In this document: positions 17,053 through 26,587 of the stretch, in pieces | How positions within the stretch are numbered: position 1 is the first letter of the stretch | Layout of the letters: every line of letters begins with the position of its first letter | Assembly: GCF_001667015.1 (NCBI RefSeq) | Contig: NZ_LZIS01000181.1 | Span: forward strand, 62,001-126,000 | From: Mycobacterium sp. E3198 | GTDB taxonomy: Bacteria > Actinomycetota > Actinomycetes > Mycobacteriales > Mycobacteriaceae | DNA length: 64,000 bases | Direction: 5' to 3' | The notes under the pieces: generated by a model | The model's input: the letters and a program-made list of their open reading frames with translations, nothing else | Database searches by the model: none | Told to the model about the DNA's origin: nothing | Made by a program: the position numbers and the translations under genes

Positions 17053-17142
17053 CTCACGGACCTCCAGATTTGTGGGCAAAGCTCTAAGTTTATTTTCACA
17101 ACGCAGCTTAGCCAGGTCTGAGTTGCAAAGTCAAACCCTGCT

Positions 17143-17634
17143 ATGCTGGGTATCGTGTTTACGGCCCGAGATAGCTACAGTGCCGAAAACTGTTCCGTAA
17201 AACGCGCACTCGACGTTGTCGGGGAGAAGTGGACCCTCTTGGTGCTTCGCGAGGCCTTCTATGGTGCACGGCGCTTCGAACAGTTCCAGGCCCACGTGGG
17301 GTGCGCCCGGAATCTGCTCAGCGAACGGTTGAACACCCTCGTGGAAACGGGAGTCATGCGGCGCGTGCCCTACCGGGAGCCAGGCCAGCGCGAGCGCCAC
17401 GAATACCGCCTCACCGATAAGGGTCTTGACTTGTTGCCGGCTGTTATCGCCTTGATGGAGTGGGGCGACCGTTGGGCGGCCGACCCCGCCGGCGCAGCCG
17501 TCGAGATCACTCATCGTGACTGCGGACACCGTGTCGAACTGGCGCTGCGTTGCAGCAACGACGGCGCCGCGCTCAACCCGCGAGATCTCCAGCCCAGGCC
17601 CGGTCCCGGCGCCCGCCCCGCGGAATCCGCGTAG
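17143..17634 (+). CDS. HxlR-family winged-helix regulator
   Basis: A 163-residue regulator with the HxlR winged helix: ENCSVKRALDVVGEKWTLLVLREAFYGARRFEQFQ, NLLSERLNTLVETGVMRRVPY and the wing ERHEYRLTDKG. HxlR proteins usually sense electrophiles or aromatic aldehydes, some through conserved cysteines; Cys17 in the first helix is a candidate. A GTG at 17155 is an alternative start. It is divergent from the tautomerase gene, which it probably regulates. The C-terminal tail after residue 130 is Pro/Arg-rich and poorly ordered. Confidence 0.84.
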   Translation: MLGIVFTARDSYSAENCSVKRALDVVGEKWTLLVLREAFYGARRFEQFQAHVGCARNLLSERLNTLVETGVMRRVPYREPGQRERHEYRLTDKGLDLLPAVIALMEWGDRWAADPAGAAVEITHRDCGHRVELALRCSNDGAALNPRDLQPRPGPGARPAESA

Positions 17635-17659
17635 CACAGCAGAATCCATGCGCGAAGGG

Positions 17660-18607
17660 CTAGCTGAGCGCCAGTTCGGTGGGTAGCTCGTCGGTCAGCA
17701 CGGCCCGCGCGAGTAACTCACCAAGCAGCGGCCCGAACTTCATCAGGTTGCTCCCGACGAACGCGACGACGCGGCCACGGCGCGCCACCGTCCAGCCGTC
17801 GCCCCCGGCGTCGAGCCAGGGGGCACGAGCGGTGACGCAGTCGATCTGGCTCACGGCAACCAACGACGGAAACAGCGCGCGCACAGCGGCGGGGTCGGGC
17901 ACCTCTTGCCCGAACGCCCAACGGCCCGTGCTACCCAGCGGCAACCCGTAGCCCTCGGGCGCGGAAAGGCATGCGGCGCCGGTCGCGTCGGCGCCCTCAT
18001 AGGTAAAGCGCGTGTGGGGTGCGAACTGCACACCGAGCGGGCCGAACAGCGCCGGCGTCCGGACACCCGCGCAGATCAGCACGCCGTGCGCGCGCAGCAC
18101 GGCGCCGTCCGCCAGCGTCGTCGTGCCGTCGTCGGCCACCGCCACCACCTCGCCGCGCCTGATGACCGCGCGCCGCGCGAGGGCGTCCAGCGCCCGGCGG
18201 ATGCGCAGGCTGCCGCCCAGCGGGTCGAACACCCCGGCGTCCCACGCTGCCGCGAGAAACGGGATGCGCGCTTCGATCTCGGACCGGTTGAGCCGGGAGA
18301 AACGCGCGCCGGCCTCCGTCATCGCGTCGGCGGTCTCGTCGCACGCGCCGGCGGTGATGAAGCCCTCCGCGCCCAGCAGGCGCCCCGCAGCCAACTCGGA
18401 CTCCCAGCGCAGCCAGCCCTCGCGGGCCCGCAGCGCGAGTTCGCACAACGCCGCGCGCCGATGCGCGACGCGGAAAATCCTTGCCAGACCGGCGGATTGC
18501 TCGGAGAACGGCTCGCCGCGTTCGAACACGACGGCGTCCTTCCCGCGCCGCCGCAGCGCGTGGGCGGCCGCGAGCCCGCATATCCCCGCCCCGACAACGA
18601 CGATCAT
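17660..18607 (-). CDS. FAD-dependent amine/amino-acid oxidase-like protein (DAO fold)
   Basis: A 315-residue protein of the D-amino acid oxidase/sarcosine oxidase fold. The dinucleotide motif VVVGAGICGLAAAHALRRRG is at the N-terminus, and the FAD-binding C-terminal segment RGRVVAFVGSNLMKFGP is present. It is somewhat shorter than typical 370-residue sarcosine oxidases, so it may be a compact family member. It overlaps the eis-like gene by one base (TGATG), and the two are translationally coupled. Substrate unknown. Confidence 0.8.
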   Translation of the reverse strand: MIVVVGAGICGLAAAHALRRRGKDAVVFERGEPFSEQSAGLARIFRVAHRRAALCELALRAREGWLRWESELAAGRLLGAEGFITAGACDETADAMTEAGARFSRLNRSEIEARIPFLAAAWDAGVFDPLGGSLRIRRALDALARRAVIRRGEVVAVADDGTTTLADGAVLRAHGVLICAGVRTPALFGPLGVQFAPHTRFTYEGADATGAACLSAPEGYGLPLGSTGRWAFGQEVPDPAAVRALFPSLVAVSQIDCVTARAPWLDAGGDGWTVARRGRVVAFVGSNLMKFGPLLGELLARAVLTDELPTELALS

Positions 18608-19824
18608 CAGAAAAAGAATCCGGCGTGCGGTGCTTCGGCCACCGCGAACAAGCGATCGGCGACGGCCAGTGCCGCCGGTTCGTCGGTCCGGGCCAGCCCC
18701 GCGGCGGCGAGGCCGCGCCAGGACGTGCCGCCGAGCAGAGCCGCGGAGAGGCCTTCGATGCCGACGTGGAGCCGGGCGGGCCGGTCGGTCGGTTTCGCGC
18801 CGTCGCCCGTGACGGCGAAGCTGGTCGAATTGCGTGGCCGCAGCGGGTCCTCGACCGCGATGGTGACCGTTTCATCGCCGGCGTATCGGCGCGCCGCCAG
18901 CGCCGCTTCCGCGTCCACGACGCGGAGCCACGTCTCGTCACGCACTGCGGTCACCCGCGCGGCCCTTCGGTCCGTCAGCAACAACGGCAGCGGATCGTCG
19001 ACGGGCATCATCCAGAACACCACGCGATCGATGAGATCGAGCCCGAGCAGGAAGCGCAACAGGCCCAGATAGGCGTCGGTCGTGGGCGCGAAGAAGTCCT
19101 CGACGGCGATGGTGCGCTGGTCGCTGACGAACCACGCCTCGGTGTCGACGGGACGGTAGCGAGTGAAACCGGTCTCTGCCCCCCGGTCGCCATGGACCGC
19201 GACATACGAAGGGCCCGGCGAGGATTCGGTGCGCATTCGCAGGCTGTGCCACCACACCTCCGGGCGGTCGATGGTTCCCGGGCGCAGTGGACGATGCGTG
19301 GCGTAGATCCGGGGCAGGGTATCCCACGCCTCACCCATGTCCAGCAGTCGCACCGGACCGCCGGTCCCCACCTCGGATCGGAGCGCCGCCCTCGCCGTCT
19401 GGACTTCCACGGTCTGCGAGAAACTCGCGACCCCGTAGCCGAACCGCTCGTAGATCGTCGCCTCCGAGGCGCGCAGCGTCGCGACCACCTCGCCCCGCGC
19501 GGCGAAGTCGTCCAGCTGGTGGCGGATCAGCTCGGTGGCGATCCCCCTGCGGGTGAACGACGGCAGCACCCCGATGTGCGTCACGGCGGCATGACCGACG
19601 ATCGCCCCGCCGGGGAGGGTGAGGCCGCTCGTTACGGCGTCGGCGGTGCCGACCAGCCGGCCGTCGGCGAAGGCACCGATCGTGCGGCCGGGCTCGAGCA
19701 GCTCGGTGATCTGGCCGGGCGCCAGGTTCGACAGCGGGGGAAACCCGACCATCGCGGCGCGGAACACGTTGGCCGCGGCGAGCAGGTCGTCCTCGCTGTC
19801 GAGGACGCGGATGTCGGAGGTCAT
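18607..19824 (-). CDS. eis: Eis-family GNAT N-acetyltransferase
   Basis: A 405-residue enzyme of the Eis family, which transfers acetyl from acetyl-CoA to amines, including aminoglycosides, lysines and peptides. Two fused GNAT domains are followed by a sterol-carrier-like C-terminal domain. The acetyl-CoA-binding loop (VLPSFTRRGIATEL, RRGIAT at 92-97) and the family's Tyr (IYERFGYGVAS, residue 125) are visible. The C-terminus APHAGFFF supplies the carboxylate used as a catalytic base in Eis. It could be a paralogue rather than the orthologue of Mycobacterium tuberculosis Eis. Confidence 0.82.
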   Translation of the reverse strand: MTSDIRVLDSEDDLLAAANVFRAAMVGFPPLSNLAPGQITELLEPGRTIGAFADGRLVGTADAVTSGLTLPGGAIVGHAAVTHIGVLPSFTRRGIATELIRHQLDDFAARGEVVATLRASEATIYERFGYGVASFSQTVEVQTARAALRSEVGTGGPVRLLDMGEAWDTLPRIYATHRPLRPGTIDRPEVWWHSLRMRTESSPGPSYVAVHGDRGAETGFTRYRPVDTEAWFVSDQRTIAVEDFFAPTTDAYLGLLRFLLGLDLIDRVVFWMMPVDDPLPLLLTDRRAARVTAVRDETWLRVVDAEAALAARRYAGDETVTIAVEDPLRPRNSTSFAVTGDGAKPTDRPARLHVGIEGLSAALLGGTSWRGLAAAGLARTDEPAALAVADRLFAVAEAPHAGFFF

Positions 19825-19870
19825 GCCGCCATCATGGCGCGTGCCCTCGGCGACTGTTCCGGCGCGGTGC

Positions 19871-21082
19871 CTAACGGATTTGCAGGCCGGTCAGCGCGCG
19901 CGAAATGACCAGGCGCTGAATTTCGCTGGTGCCCTCGAAGATGGTGAAGATCTTCGCGTCGCGATGCATCCGCTCCACGGGGTAGTCGCGGGTATACCCG
20001 TTGCCGCCGAGGATCTGGATGGCCTCGTCGGTGACGTAGACCGCGGTCTCGCTGGCCACCAGTTTGGCCATCGAACCCTCCGCCGAGTCGAAGCTCTGGT
20101 TGTTGCGCGCCATCCATCCGGCACGCCACACCAGCATGCGCGCCGCGTCGATGCGGCTCTTCATGTCGGCCAGCTTGAACGCGATGGCCTGGAACTCGCC
20201 GATCTTGCGGCCGAATTGCTCGCGCTGGCAGGCATAGTCGAGGGCGTATTCGTAGGCGGCCCGAGCCACACCGACGGCCATCGCGCCCACCGTGGGGCGG
20301 GTGCGCTCGAAGGTCTTCATCGCGGCCTGCCCGCGCGACGAGGCGCCGGACTTGACCCGGGCGATGCGCTCCTCGAACTTCTCGCGGCCACCGAGGATCG
20401 TGTCCTCGGGCAGCCGCACGTTGTCCAGCACCACCTCGGCGGTGTGCGAGGCGCGGATGCCGTGCTTCTTGAACTTCTGGCCCTGCGACAGCCCGTGGGT
20501 ATCCGGCGGGATGACGAACGTGGCCTGTCCGCGGGTGCCGAGTTCGGGATAGACGGATGCCACCACGATGTGCACGTTGGCGATACCCCCGTTGGTCGCC
20601 CACGTCTTGGTGCCGTTGAGGACCCATTCGCCGGCCGCCTCGTCATAGCGCGCGCGGGTCCGGATGGCGCCCACGTCGGAACCCGCGTCGGGCTCAGACG
20701 AGCAGAACGCCCCGAGCTTGGGTTCCTTGGACGTGCCGAACATCTCCGGCAGCCAACGACCCAGCTGTTCGGGAGTTCCGTTGCCCGCCAACGCCGCTGC
20801 CGCCAGCCCGGTGCCCAGGATGGACAGGGCGATGCCGGCATCGCCCCAAAACATCTCCTCGAACGTGGTCAGAAAGCCCAAGCCGGTCGGCTCGGCCGCC
20901 TGCTGCGCGAAGAAATCTGGGGAGTACAGGCCCACCTTCGCGGCCTCTTGGATCACGGGCCACGGAGTTTCCTCCCGCTCATCCCATTCCGACGCGGCGG
21001 GCCGGATCACGTCGGCCGCAAACTTGTGCACCCAGTCGCGCACCTCGATCACGTCGTCGCTCAGTTGCATTGAGAATGTCAC
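19871..21082 (-). CDS. Acyl-CoA dehydrogenase (FadE-type)
   Basis: A 403-residue FAD enzyme introducing the alpha-beta double bond in acyl-CoA. The segments [20 protein letters not shown] (FAD-binding), REQFGKIGEFQ-like (here [21 protein letters not shown]) and [14 protein letters not shown] with its C-terminal glutamate identify the family. Length is normal and no defect is seen. The TetR gene lies 27 bases upstream on the same strand, and both are probably expressed from the operator-bearing promoter at about 21713. The acyl substrate cannot be assigned. Confidence 0.9.
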   Translation of the reverse strand: MTFSMQLSDDVIEVRDWVHKFAADVIRPAASEWDEREETPWPVIQEAAKVGLYSPDFFAQQAAEPTGLGFLTTFEEMFWGDAGIALSILGTGLAAAALAGNGTPEQLGRWLPEMFGTSKEPKLGAFCSSEPDAGSDVGAIRTRARYDEAAGEWVLNGTKTWATNGGIANVHIVVASVYPELGTRGQATFVIPPDTHGLSQGQKFKKHGIRASHTAEVVLDNVRLPEDTILGGREKFEERIARVKSGASSRGQAAMKTFERTRPTVGAMAVGVARAAYEYALDYACQREQFGRKIGEFQAIAFKLADMKSRIDAARMLVWRAGWMARNNQSFDSAEGSMAKLVASETAVYVTDEAIQILGGNGYTRDYPVERMHRDAKIFTIFEGTSEIQRLVISRALTGLQIR

Positions 21083-21109
21083 GGCTTCACTCCTGAAATA
21101 GATTGGTAG

Positions 21110-21712
21110 TTAACGGTTCCGGTATTGGGCGAGGACGCTCACCGTCTGGTTGACCCACGCCTCGAAGTAGCGGTCCTCATCGATGTTGCCGGGCAATCGC
21201 CCGGTCAGGGCTTGCAGCGTCGCGGCATAGGACAACGACCCGATCGCCGCGGCCGCAGACGCCTCGGGATCGGGTATGCGCGTGCGGCCGGAGTTATTGG
21301 ACGCGACCAGCTCGTCGGCGAAGCGCTGATACGCGTTGTCGGTGATGACCTGCCAGGTCTTCTCGTCGAGATCGCCCAGTTCGTCGGGCTCGCGCAGCAT
21401 GACCCTGAGCAGTTCCTCGCTCTGTTTCAGGTTGTCCCAGATCAGTCGGCCGGCTGTGCGCACCGCCTGCTCGACGCTGCCGGGCGCCCCGGCGTCGTAC
21501 TGTTCCCGCGCCGCCACGATGCTGTCGATCCGGTGCGCCACGGCCGCCTCCAACAGCTCACGCTTGGAGCCGAAGTGCTTGTACAGCGCGCCGGAACCGG
21601 GCGCCAGGCCGGACGCCCGCTGGATATCGGCCACCGATGTCGCCGCGTACCCCTTGGCGGCGAACAGGCTCATCGCGGCGGCCAGCAGCCGATCACGCCC
21701 CGATGTCTGCAT
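21110..21712 (-). CDS. TetR-family regulator of the adjacent FadE gene
   Basis: A 200-residue TetR-family repressor: the N-terminal helix-turn-helix (RDRLLAAAMSLFAAKGYAATSVADIQRASGLAPGSGALYKHFGSKRELLEAAV) is typical, and the rest is a helical ligand-binding domain. The ATG at 21712 is chosen because an in-frame GTG at 21730 would lie inside a near-perfect palindrome that looks like the operator. The operator immediately precedes the ATG, implying tight autoregulation. Ligand likely an acyl-CoA, by context. Confidence 0.86.
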   Translation of the reverse strand: MQTSGRDRLLAAAMSLFAAKGYAATSVADIQRASGLAPGSGALYKHFGSKRELLEAAVAHRIDSIVAAREQYDAGAPGSVEQAVRTAGRLIWDNLKQSEELLRVMLREPDELGDLDEKTWQVITDNAYQRFADELVASNNSGRTRIPDPEASAAAAIGSLSYAATLQALTGRLPGNIDEDRYFEAWVNQTVSVLAQYRNR

Positions 21713-21736
21713 AGGTGAGAGAGTACTCACTCACCT
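21713..21736. promoter_or_regulatory. 24-bp TetR operator palindrome
   Basis: AGGTGAG (21713-21719) and CTCACCT (21730-21736) flank a central GAGTACTC (21721-21728), giving a near-perfect 24-bp palindrome whose only mismatched pair is at 21720 and 21729. It abuts the TetR ATG, so bound repressor would block initiation of transcription or translation. Confidence 0.75.
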
Positions 21737-22002
21737 CGTGCGGGAGAAGCGTGTGTAGCGCACTTCACAGCCCGGAGCGCGCCCCGGCAAAGATTTGCGT
21801 TCGGTATGCAGGCGGCTCGTCAGGTTGCCCGCTGTGGGGCATCCACCTACCTTCGAACCCAGGAGCCAGGCGTTCCCAGTCGAGCGACAATGGCTGTCGT
21901 GCTTGTAATTGGCTTGCGCTCCAAGCGATTACGCGGCCCGTATCACAGCGGTGCGGAGCGGATAGCGACAATGCCCTTTATGACCTAGCGAGGTAGCGAA
22001 CG

Positions 22003-23607
22003 ATGCGGCACGTCAAAGACCCCGGCATTCGAGGTGTTCACTCGTCACGACACGGCCGCCTGCACTCCATCATTCGACACGACCTGCCCGCGTCCCTGGT
22101 GGTCTTCCTGGTCGCGCTCCCGCTGTCGCTGGGGATCGCCATCGCGTCGAACGCACCGGTGCTCGCCGGGCTGATCGCCGCGATCGTCGGGGGGATCGTC
22201 GCCGGATGCATCGGCGGATCACCGCTGCAGGTCAGCGGTCCGGCGGCCGGGCTCACCGTCGTCGTCGCCGATGTCGTATCCGAGTTCGGTTGGGGCGTGA
22301 CCTGTTTGATCACCGCCGCCGCGGGCATCCTGCAGGTCCTGTTGGGCCTGAGCCGCGTCGCGAGAGCCGCGCTGGCCATCTCTCCCGTCGTCGTGCATGC
22401 CATGCTGGCCGGGATCGGGATCACCATCGCGCTTCAGCAAGTGCACGTGCTGCTCGGCGGGCAATCGAAAAGCACTGCCTGGCAGAACGTTACCGGGCTG
22501 CCGGGCCAGGTTCTCGGCGCTCACCGCCCAGGCGTGCTCCTGGGCATGCTCGTGGTCGCCATCCTGATCGCATGGAAGTGGGTCCCGGCCAAGGTGGCTC
22601 GCGTTCCGGGCGCGCTGGTCGCCATCGTGGTGGTGACGGTGATCTCGGTGGTCTTCCCGTTCGACGTGCCGCGCATCGAACTCGACGGGTCGGTGCTGGA
22701 CGCGCTGCGCTTGCCCTCGGTGCCGCACGGTAACTGGACCGCGGTCGTGATCGCCGTCGTCACGGTGACGCTCATCACCAGCGTGCAGAGCCTGCTGACG
22801 GCGGTCTCCGTCGACCGGATGCATCACGGGCCGCGCACCAACTTCGACCGCGAGCTGATCGGGCAGGGCGCTGCGAACATCGCCTCGGGCGCGATCGGCG
22901 GTCTGCCGATCGCCGGCGTCATCGTCCGCAGCGCGGCGAATGTCAACGCCGGAGCCAAGTCCCGCGCCTCGTCGATCCTGCACGGCGTCTGGATCTTGCT
23001 GTTTACCCTTCCGTTTGCCGAGCTGGTCGAGCAGATCCCCACGGCCGCCCTCGCGGGGCTGCTGATCGTCATCGGCGTGGAGCTGCTCAAGCCGGCGCAC
23101 ATCGAAACCGCGATGCGCAGCGGGGATCTCATCGTGTACGTCGTCACGGTGGTGGCGGTGGTGTTCCTGAACCTCTTGCAGGGCGTCATGATCGGGCTGG
23201 CGCTGGCCATCGCGCTGACGGGGTGGCGGGTGCTGCGGGCCAAGGTGGAGGCGCGCCCGGTGGGCGGCCAGTGGCGCATCGACGTCAGCGGCGCGTGCAC
23301 CTTTCTTGCGCTGCCCCGGCTGACCCGCGTACTGGCCTCGGTGCCCGAAGGGGCCACGGTGACGGTCAATATCGTGGTCGATTACCTCGACCACGCTGCC
23401 TACCAGGCGATCAGCGATTGGCATCGGCTGCACGTGGCCCGAGGCGGCGTAATCCGCTTGCAGGGCACCATCGAGCGGGGCCGGCTCGCTCACCGCCCCA
23501 TCGAAGAGCTTTTCGAACCCGAGGACGCCGAAGGTCAGCCGTCGAACGCTGGCCGGCCCGGCGTCCAGCTGACGCTGGTGGAGGCGGTGCCGCCGGCATC
23601 CGAATGA
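22003..23607 (+). CDS. SulP-family anion transporter
   Basis: A 534-residue membrane protein of the SulP family (sulfate/bicarbonate permeases), with about 10-12 hydrophobic helices from LPASLVVFLVALPLSLGIA onward and the conserved GGSPLQVSGPAAGLTV loop. The final 110 residues look like a degenerate STAS domain (VDVSGACTFLALPRLTRVLASVP). The ATG at 22003 has a GAGG site. No carbonic anhydrase gene is adjacent, so the ion (bicarbonate or sulfate) is undecided. The 290 bases upstream contain the TetR operator and no other evident feature. Confidence 0.87.
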   Translation: MRHVKDPGIRGVHSSRHGRLHSIIRHDLPASLVVFLVALPLSLGIAIASNAPVLAGLIAAIVGGIVAGCIGGSPLQVSGPAAGLTVVVADVVSEFGWGVTCLITAAAGILQVLLGLSRVARAALAISPVVVHAMLAGIGITIALQQVHVLLGGQSKSTAWQNVTGLPGQVLGAHRPGVLLGMLVVAILIAWKWVPAKVARVPGALVAIVVVTVISVVFPFDVPRIELDGSVLDALRLPSVPHGNWTAVVIAVVTVTLITSVQSLLTAVSVDRMHHGPRTNFDRELIGQGAANIASGAIGGLPIAGVIVRSAANVNAGAKSRASSILHGVWILLFTLPFAELVEQIPTAALAGLLIVIGVELLKPAHIETAMRSGDLIVYVVTVVAVVFLNLLQGVMIGLALAIALTGWRVLRAKVEARPVGGQWRIDVSGACTFLALPRLTRVLASVPEGATVTVNIVVDYLDHAAYQAISDWHRLHVARGGVIRLQGTIERGRLAHRPIEELFEPEDAEGQPSNAGRPGVQLTLVEAVPPASE

Positions 23608-23719
23608 GACGCATACCCGTGTGCTAGCCGGGCGGCGAACGCCGCGCCTATATTCTGAGGTCGATGTCCAACCCCGGGGCGAGCACGGAAGGCCGGCTGA
23701 GCGGCGGGTGGAATGATCG

Positions 23720-25090
23720 ATGACTCCCGATGTTCCCCTGTTCGGCCAGGTACGGCTGCCGATGCGCGTGCTGTCGCTGCGCACCATCGTCATCGTCGCC
23801 GCGCTATCGGTGATCACGCTCGTCGTCCTCTTGGGCGCCTGGGTATGGATCGGCGTCACCAACGATCAGTACAGCCAGCTCGACCGCCGACTGGATTCCG
23901 TGAGCAGTCTGGGTGACATCAATAGTTTGATCAACAGCGGGCAGCTCACCAGCCCCGATCACCCCATGCCGGACGGCAACCTGGTGCGCACCGCGCGCAT
24001 CGGGGGCGTGACGGTGTCGGCTCCCGGCAACATCGTGTTGCCTCGACTCCCCAACGGATACGCGAACACCACCATCAACGGGGTGCAGTACCGGGTGCGA
24101 ACGTTCACCGCGGGGCCGGCCTCGATCGCGCTCGCCGCGCCGTTGGCCGAGGCGCAGCATCGAATCAACGAACTGCACCTGCGCGTGTTGTTGATCTGTG
24201 GCAGCGTCATCGGCGGCACGGTGCTCGTCGGCTGGGTGATCTCCTTGATCATGGTCAATCCGTTCCTGTTGCTGGCGCAGCAGGCCCGCGCCATCAACGC
24301 TCAGTCCAGTCCCGACGAGGTGCAGGTCCGTGGCGTCCGCGAGGCCGTGGAGATCGCCGAAGCGGTCGAGGGCATGCTGGCCCGCATCGGCAACGAGCAA
24401 GAGCGCACCAAGGCCGCGCTCGAGTCGGCACGCGACTTCGCGGCGGTCGCCTCACACGAGCTGCGCACCCCGCTGACCGCCATGCGCACCAACCTGGAAG
24501 TGTTGTCCACCTTGGAGTTACCCGCCGAGCAGCGGCACGAGGTGCTCGGCGACGTGATTCGCACACAGAGCCGAATCGAAGCGACGCTGACGGCGCTCGA
24601 GCGGCTGGCGCAGGGGGAGCTGACCACCGTCGACGACTTTGTCCCCTTCGACATCACCGAGCTGCTGGACCGCGCCGCGCACGACGCGCTGCGCATCTAC
24701 CCCGGTGTGGACGTGTCGCTGGTGCCGTCGCCGACGGTGCTGATGGTGGGGCTGCCCACCGGGCTACGGCTGGTCATCGACAACGCCATCGCGAATGCCG
24801 TCAAGCACGGCGGTGCCACCGAAATCCGGCTCACCGTAGGCAGTTCGGGCGAGGGCGTCCAGATCGCGGTCGACGACAACGGCACCGGTGTCCCGGAGGA
24901 CGAACGCACCGCGGTCTTCGCACGCTTCTCCCGCGGGTCCACCGCGTCGCGAGCGGGCTCCGGGTTGGGGTTGGCGCTTGTCGCCCAGCAGGCCGAATTG
25001 CACGGCGGATCGGCCGCCCTGCACGCCAGTCCGCTGGGCGGCACGCGCCTGCTGCTCAAGCTCGCCGGCGACGGGCGCGGCCCGGCGTAA
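23720..25090 (+). CDS. PrrB-like sensor histidine kinase (orphan)
   Basis: A 456-residue sensor kinase. Two membrane helices (about 22-45 and 155-179) bracket a short outer loop; a HAMP-like linker, HisKA box with phospho-acceptor His246 (FAAVASHELRTPLTAMR), N-box DNAIANAVKHGG and G boxes DDNGTGVP and GSGLGLALV follow. From about residue 200 on it strongly resembles mycobacterial PrrB as I remember it, including the stretch after the H-box. No response regulator lies on either side: a SulP gene is upstream and a convergent aldehyde dehydrogenase is downstream. It must therefore use an unlinked regulator, possibly PrrA. Confidence 0.88.
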   Translation: MTPDVPLFGQVRLPMRVLSLRTIVIVAALSVITLVVLLGAWVWIGVTNDQYSQLDRRLDSVSSLGDINSLINSGQLTSPDHPMPDGNLVRTARIGGVTVSAPGNIVLPRLPNGYANTTINGVQYRVRTFTAGPASIALAAPLAEAQHRINELHLRVLLICGSVIGGTVLVGWVISLIMVNPFLLLAQQARAINAQSSPDEVQVRGVREAVEIAEAVEGMLARIGNEQERTKAALESARDFAAVASHELRTPLTAMRTNLEVLSTLELPAEQRHEVLGDVIRTQSRIEATLTALERLAQGELTTVDDFVPFDITELLDRAAHDALRIYPGVDVSLVPSPTVLMVGLPTGLRLVIDNAIANAVKHGGATEIRLTVGSSGEGVQIAVDDNGTGVPEDERTAVFARFSRGSTASRAGSGLGLALVAQQAELHGGSAALHASPLGGTRLLLKLAGDGRGPA

Positions 25091-25110
25091 CGCGCGACGC
25101 CGCTGAGGTA

Positions 25111-26562
25111 TCAGCTCGTTGCGGCCGCCGAAATCGACTTGCTGACCGTGTACCCGTCGATCCCTTCGGCGCCGAGTTCACGCCCGTAGCCGCTCGCTTT
25201 GACGCCGCCGAACGGCGCGAACGGGTCCATGGTGTAGCCCTGATTGACGCCGAAGGTCCCGGTGCGCACGCGGCCCGCGATAGCGACCCCGCGGGCGTGA
25301 TCGGCGGTGAACACCGAACCCGCCAGCCCGTAGTCGGAATCGTTGGCGATCGCGACGGCGTCGTCCTCGTCGCGGTACCCGATGGCGGTCAGGACGGGGC
25401 CGAAGATCTCTTCGCGGGCGATGCGCATGCCGTTGTCGGCGCCGGCGAACAGCGTCGGCCGCACGTACCAGCCGCGCTCGATGCCGTCGGGCATTTCGGT
25501 GCCGCCGATGACCAGCCGCGCGCCCTCCCGCCGGCCCTCCTCGATGTAATCGCGGACGCGCTCCTGTTGACGCCGCGCGACCAGCGGGCCGAGCTGCGTT
25601 TCCGGGTCGGCCGGATCGCCGATGCGCAGCGACGCCACTTCGGCCGCCAGCGCGTCGACGAACTCGTCGCTGCGATTGGCGGGCAACAGGATTCGCGTCA
25701 GCGCGTTGCAGATCTGGCCGCAGTTCGACAGGCTTGCCGACCGGATCGCGGACGCGACTGCGGCGGGCTCGGCGTCGTCCAGGACGATCGCGGCGGACTT
25801 GCCGCCGAGTTCGAGGCTGATCCGCTTGAGGCCGGCCCCACAGGCCGCCGCGACGGCCCTGCCGGCGGCGGTGGAGCCGGTGAACGACACCTTGTCCACG
25901 CCCGGGTGGCCGATGAGCAACTCGCCGACGTTCGCGTCGCCGGGTAGCACGCTGACGACACCCTCGGGCAGGCCGGCCTCTTCGAGCATCGCGCCGAGCA
26001 GCAGCGCGTCGAGCGGGGCCTCCGGCGCGGGCTTGACGATGACGCAGCACCCGGCCAGCAGCGCCGGGATGAGTTTGGTGACGATGAGGAATTGGGGCAT
26101 GTTCCACGGCACGATGGCCGCGACGACACCGACGGGTTCACGCCGGATGTCGAGGTCGGCTCCATAGAAGCCGGGCCTCGTCTCCTGCCAGCGAAAGTTT
26201 TCGGCGAGGTCACAGAATGCGGTCATCATCATGGCCGGCAGCCCGACCTGGGCGCGTTGGGCAAAGGTGATGGGCGCGCCGATTTCGGCGGTGATCAGTT
26301 CGGCCAGCTGCGGCCGTTGCGCCGCATAGAGTTTGGCGAGCCGGCGCACGGCCGCAATGCGATCGGCCGGATCCAGACGCGGCCATGGGCCTTCGTCGAA
26401 CGCGGCGCGTGCGCTCGTCACGGCGGCGTCCACGTCGGCCGGGCCCGCCGAGGCGACGAGCGCGATGGGTGCTTCGGTATGCGGGGAAATCACCTCGAGG
26501 GTATTGGCCGTGCTGGGCGAAAGCCATGTTCCGCCAATGAACAGCCTCTCGTGTCGCCGCAC
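25111..26562 (-). CDS. NAD(P)-dependent aldehyde dehydrogenase
   Basis: A 483-residue aldehyde dehydrogenase superfamily member oxidising an aldehyde to the acid. The catalytic Cys is in SNCGQICNALTR (Cys285), the general base in ELGGKSAAIV (Glu251), and the cofactor motif in SFTGSTAAGRAV. The GTG at 26562 sits six bases behind an AAAGGAGG site and is preferred over 26592. It is divergent from the first Rieske oxygenase gene, with 71 bases between starts that contain a degenerate operator. It probably oxidises an aldehyde formed in the same pathway. Confidence 0.9.
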   Translation of the reverse strand: MRRHERLFIGGTWLSPSTANTLEVISPHTEAPIALVASAGPADVDAAVTSARAAFDEGPWPRLDPADRIAAVRRLAKLYAAQRPQLAELITAEIGAPITFAQRAQVGLPAMMMTAFCDLAENFRWQETRPGFYGADLDIRREPVGVVAAIVPWNMPQFLIVTKLIPALLAGCCVIVKPAPEAPLDALLLGAMLEEAGLPEGVVSVLPGDANVGELLIGHPGVDKVSFTGSTAAGRAVAAACGAGLKRISLELGGKSAAIVLDDAEPAAVASAIRSASLSNCGQICNALTRILLPANRSDEFVDALAAEVASLRIGDPADPETQLGPLVARRQQERVRDYIEEGRREGARLVIGGTEMPDGIERGWYVRPTLFAGADNGMRIAREEIFGPVLTAIGYRDEDDAVAIANDSDYGLAGSVFTADHARGVAIAGRVRTGTFGVNQGYTMDPFAPFGGVKASGYGRELGAEGIDGYTVSKSISAAATS

Positions 26563-26587
26563 CTGGCTCCTCCTTTCGCCCCGCAAT

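Noticed and set aside
17041..17142. CTAAG/CTTAG and GCAAAG repeats as an HxlR operator
   Set aside because: The arms are only five or six bases and the spacing is irregular, so the signal is too weak to report as a site.
22219..23862. A 547-codon antisense frame under the SulP gene
   Set aside because: It is a shadow of a 12-helix transporter and gives a low-complexity hydrophilic protein.
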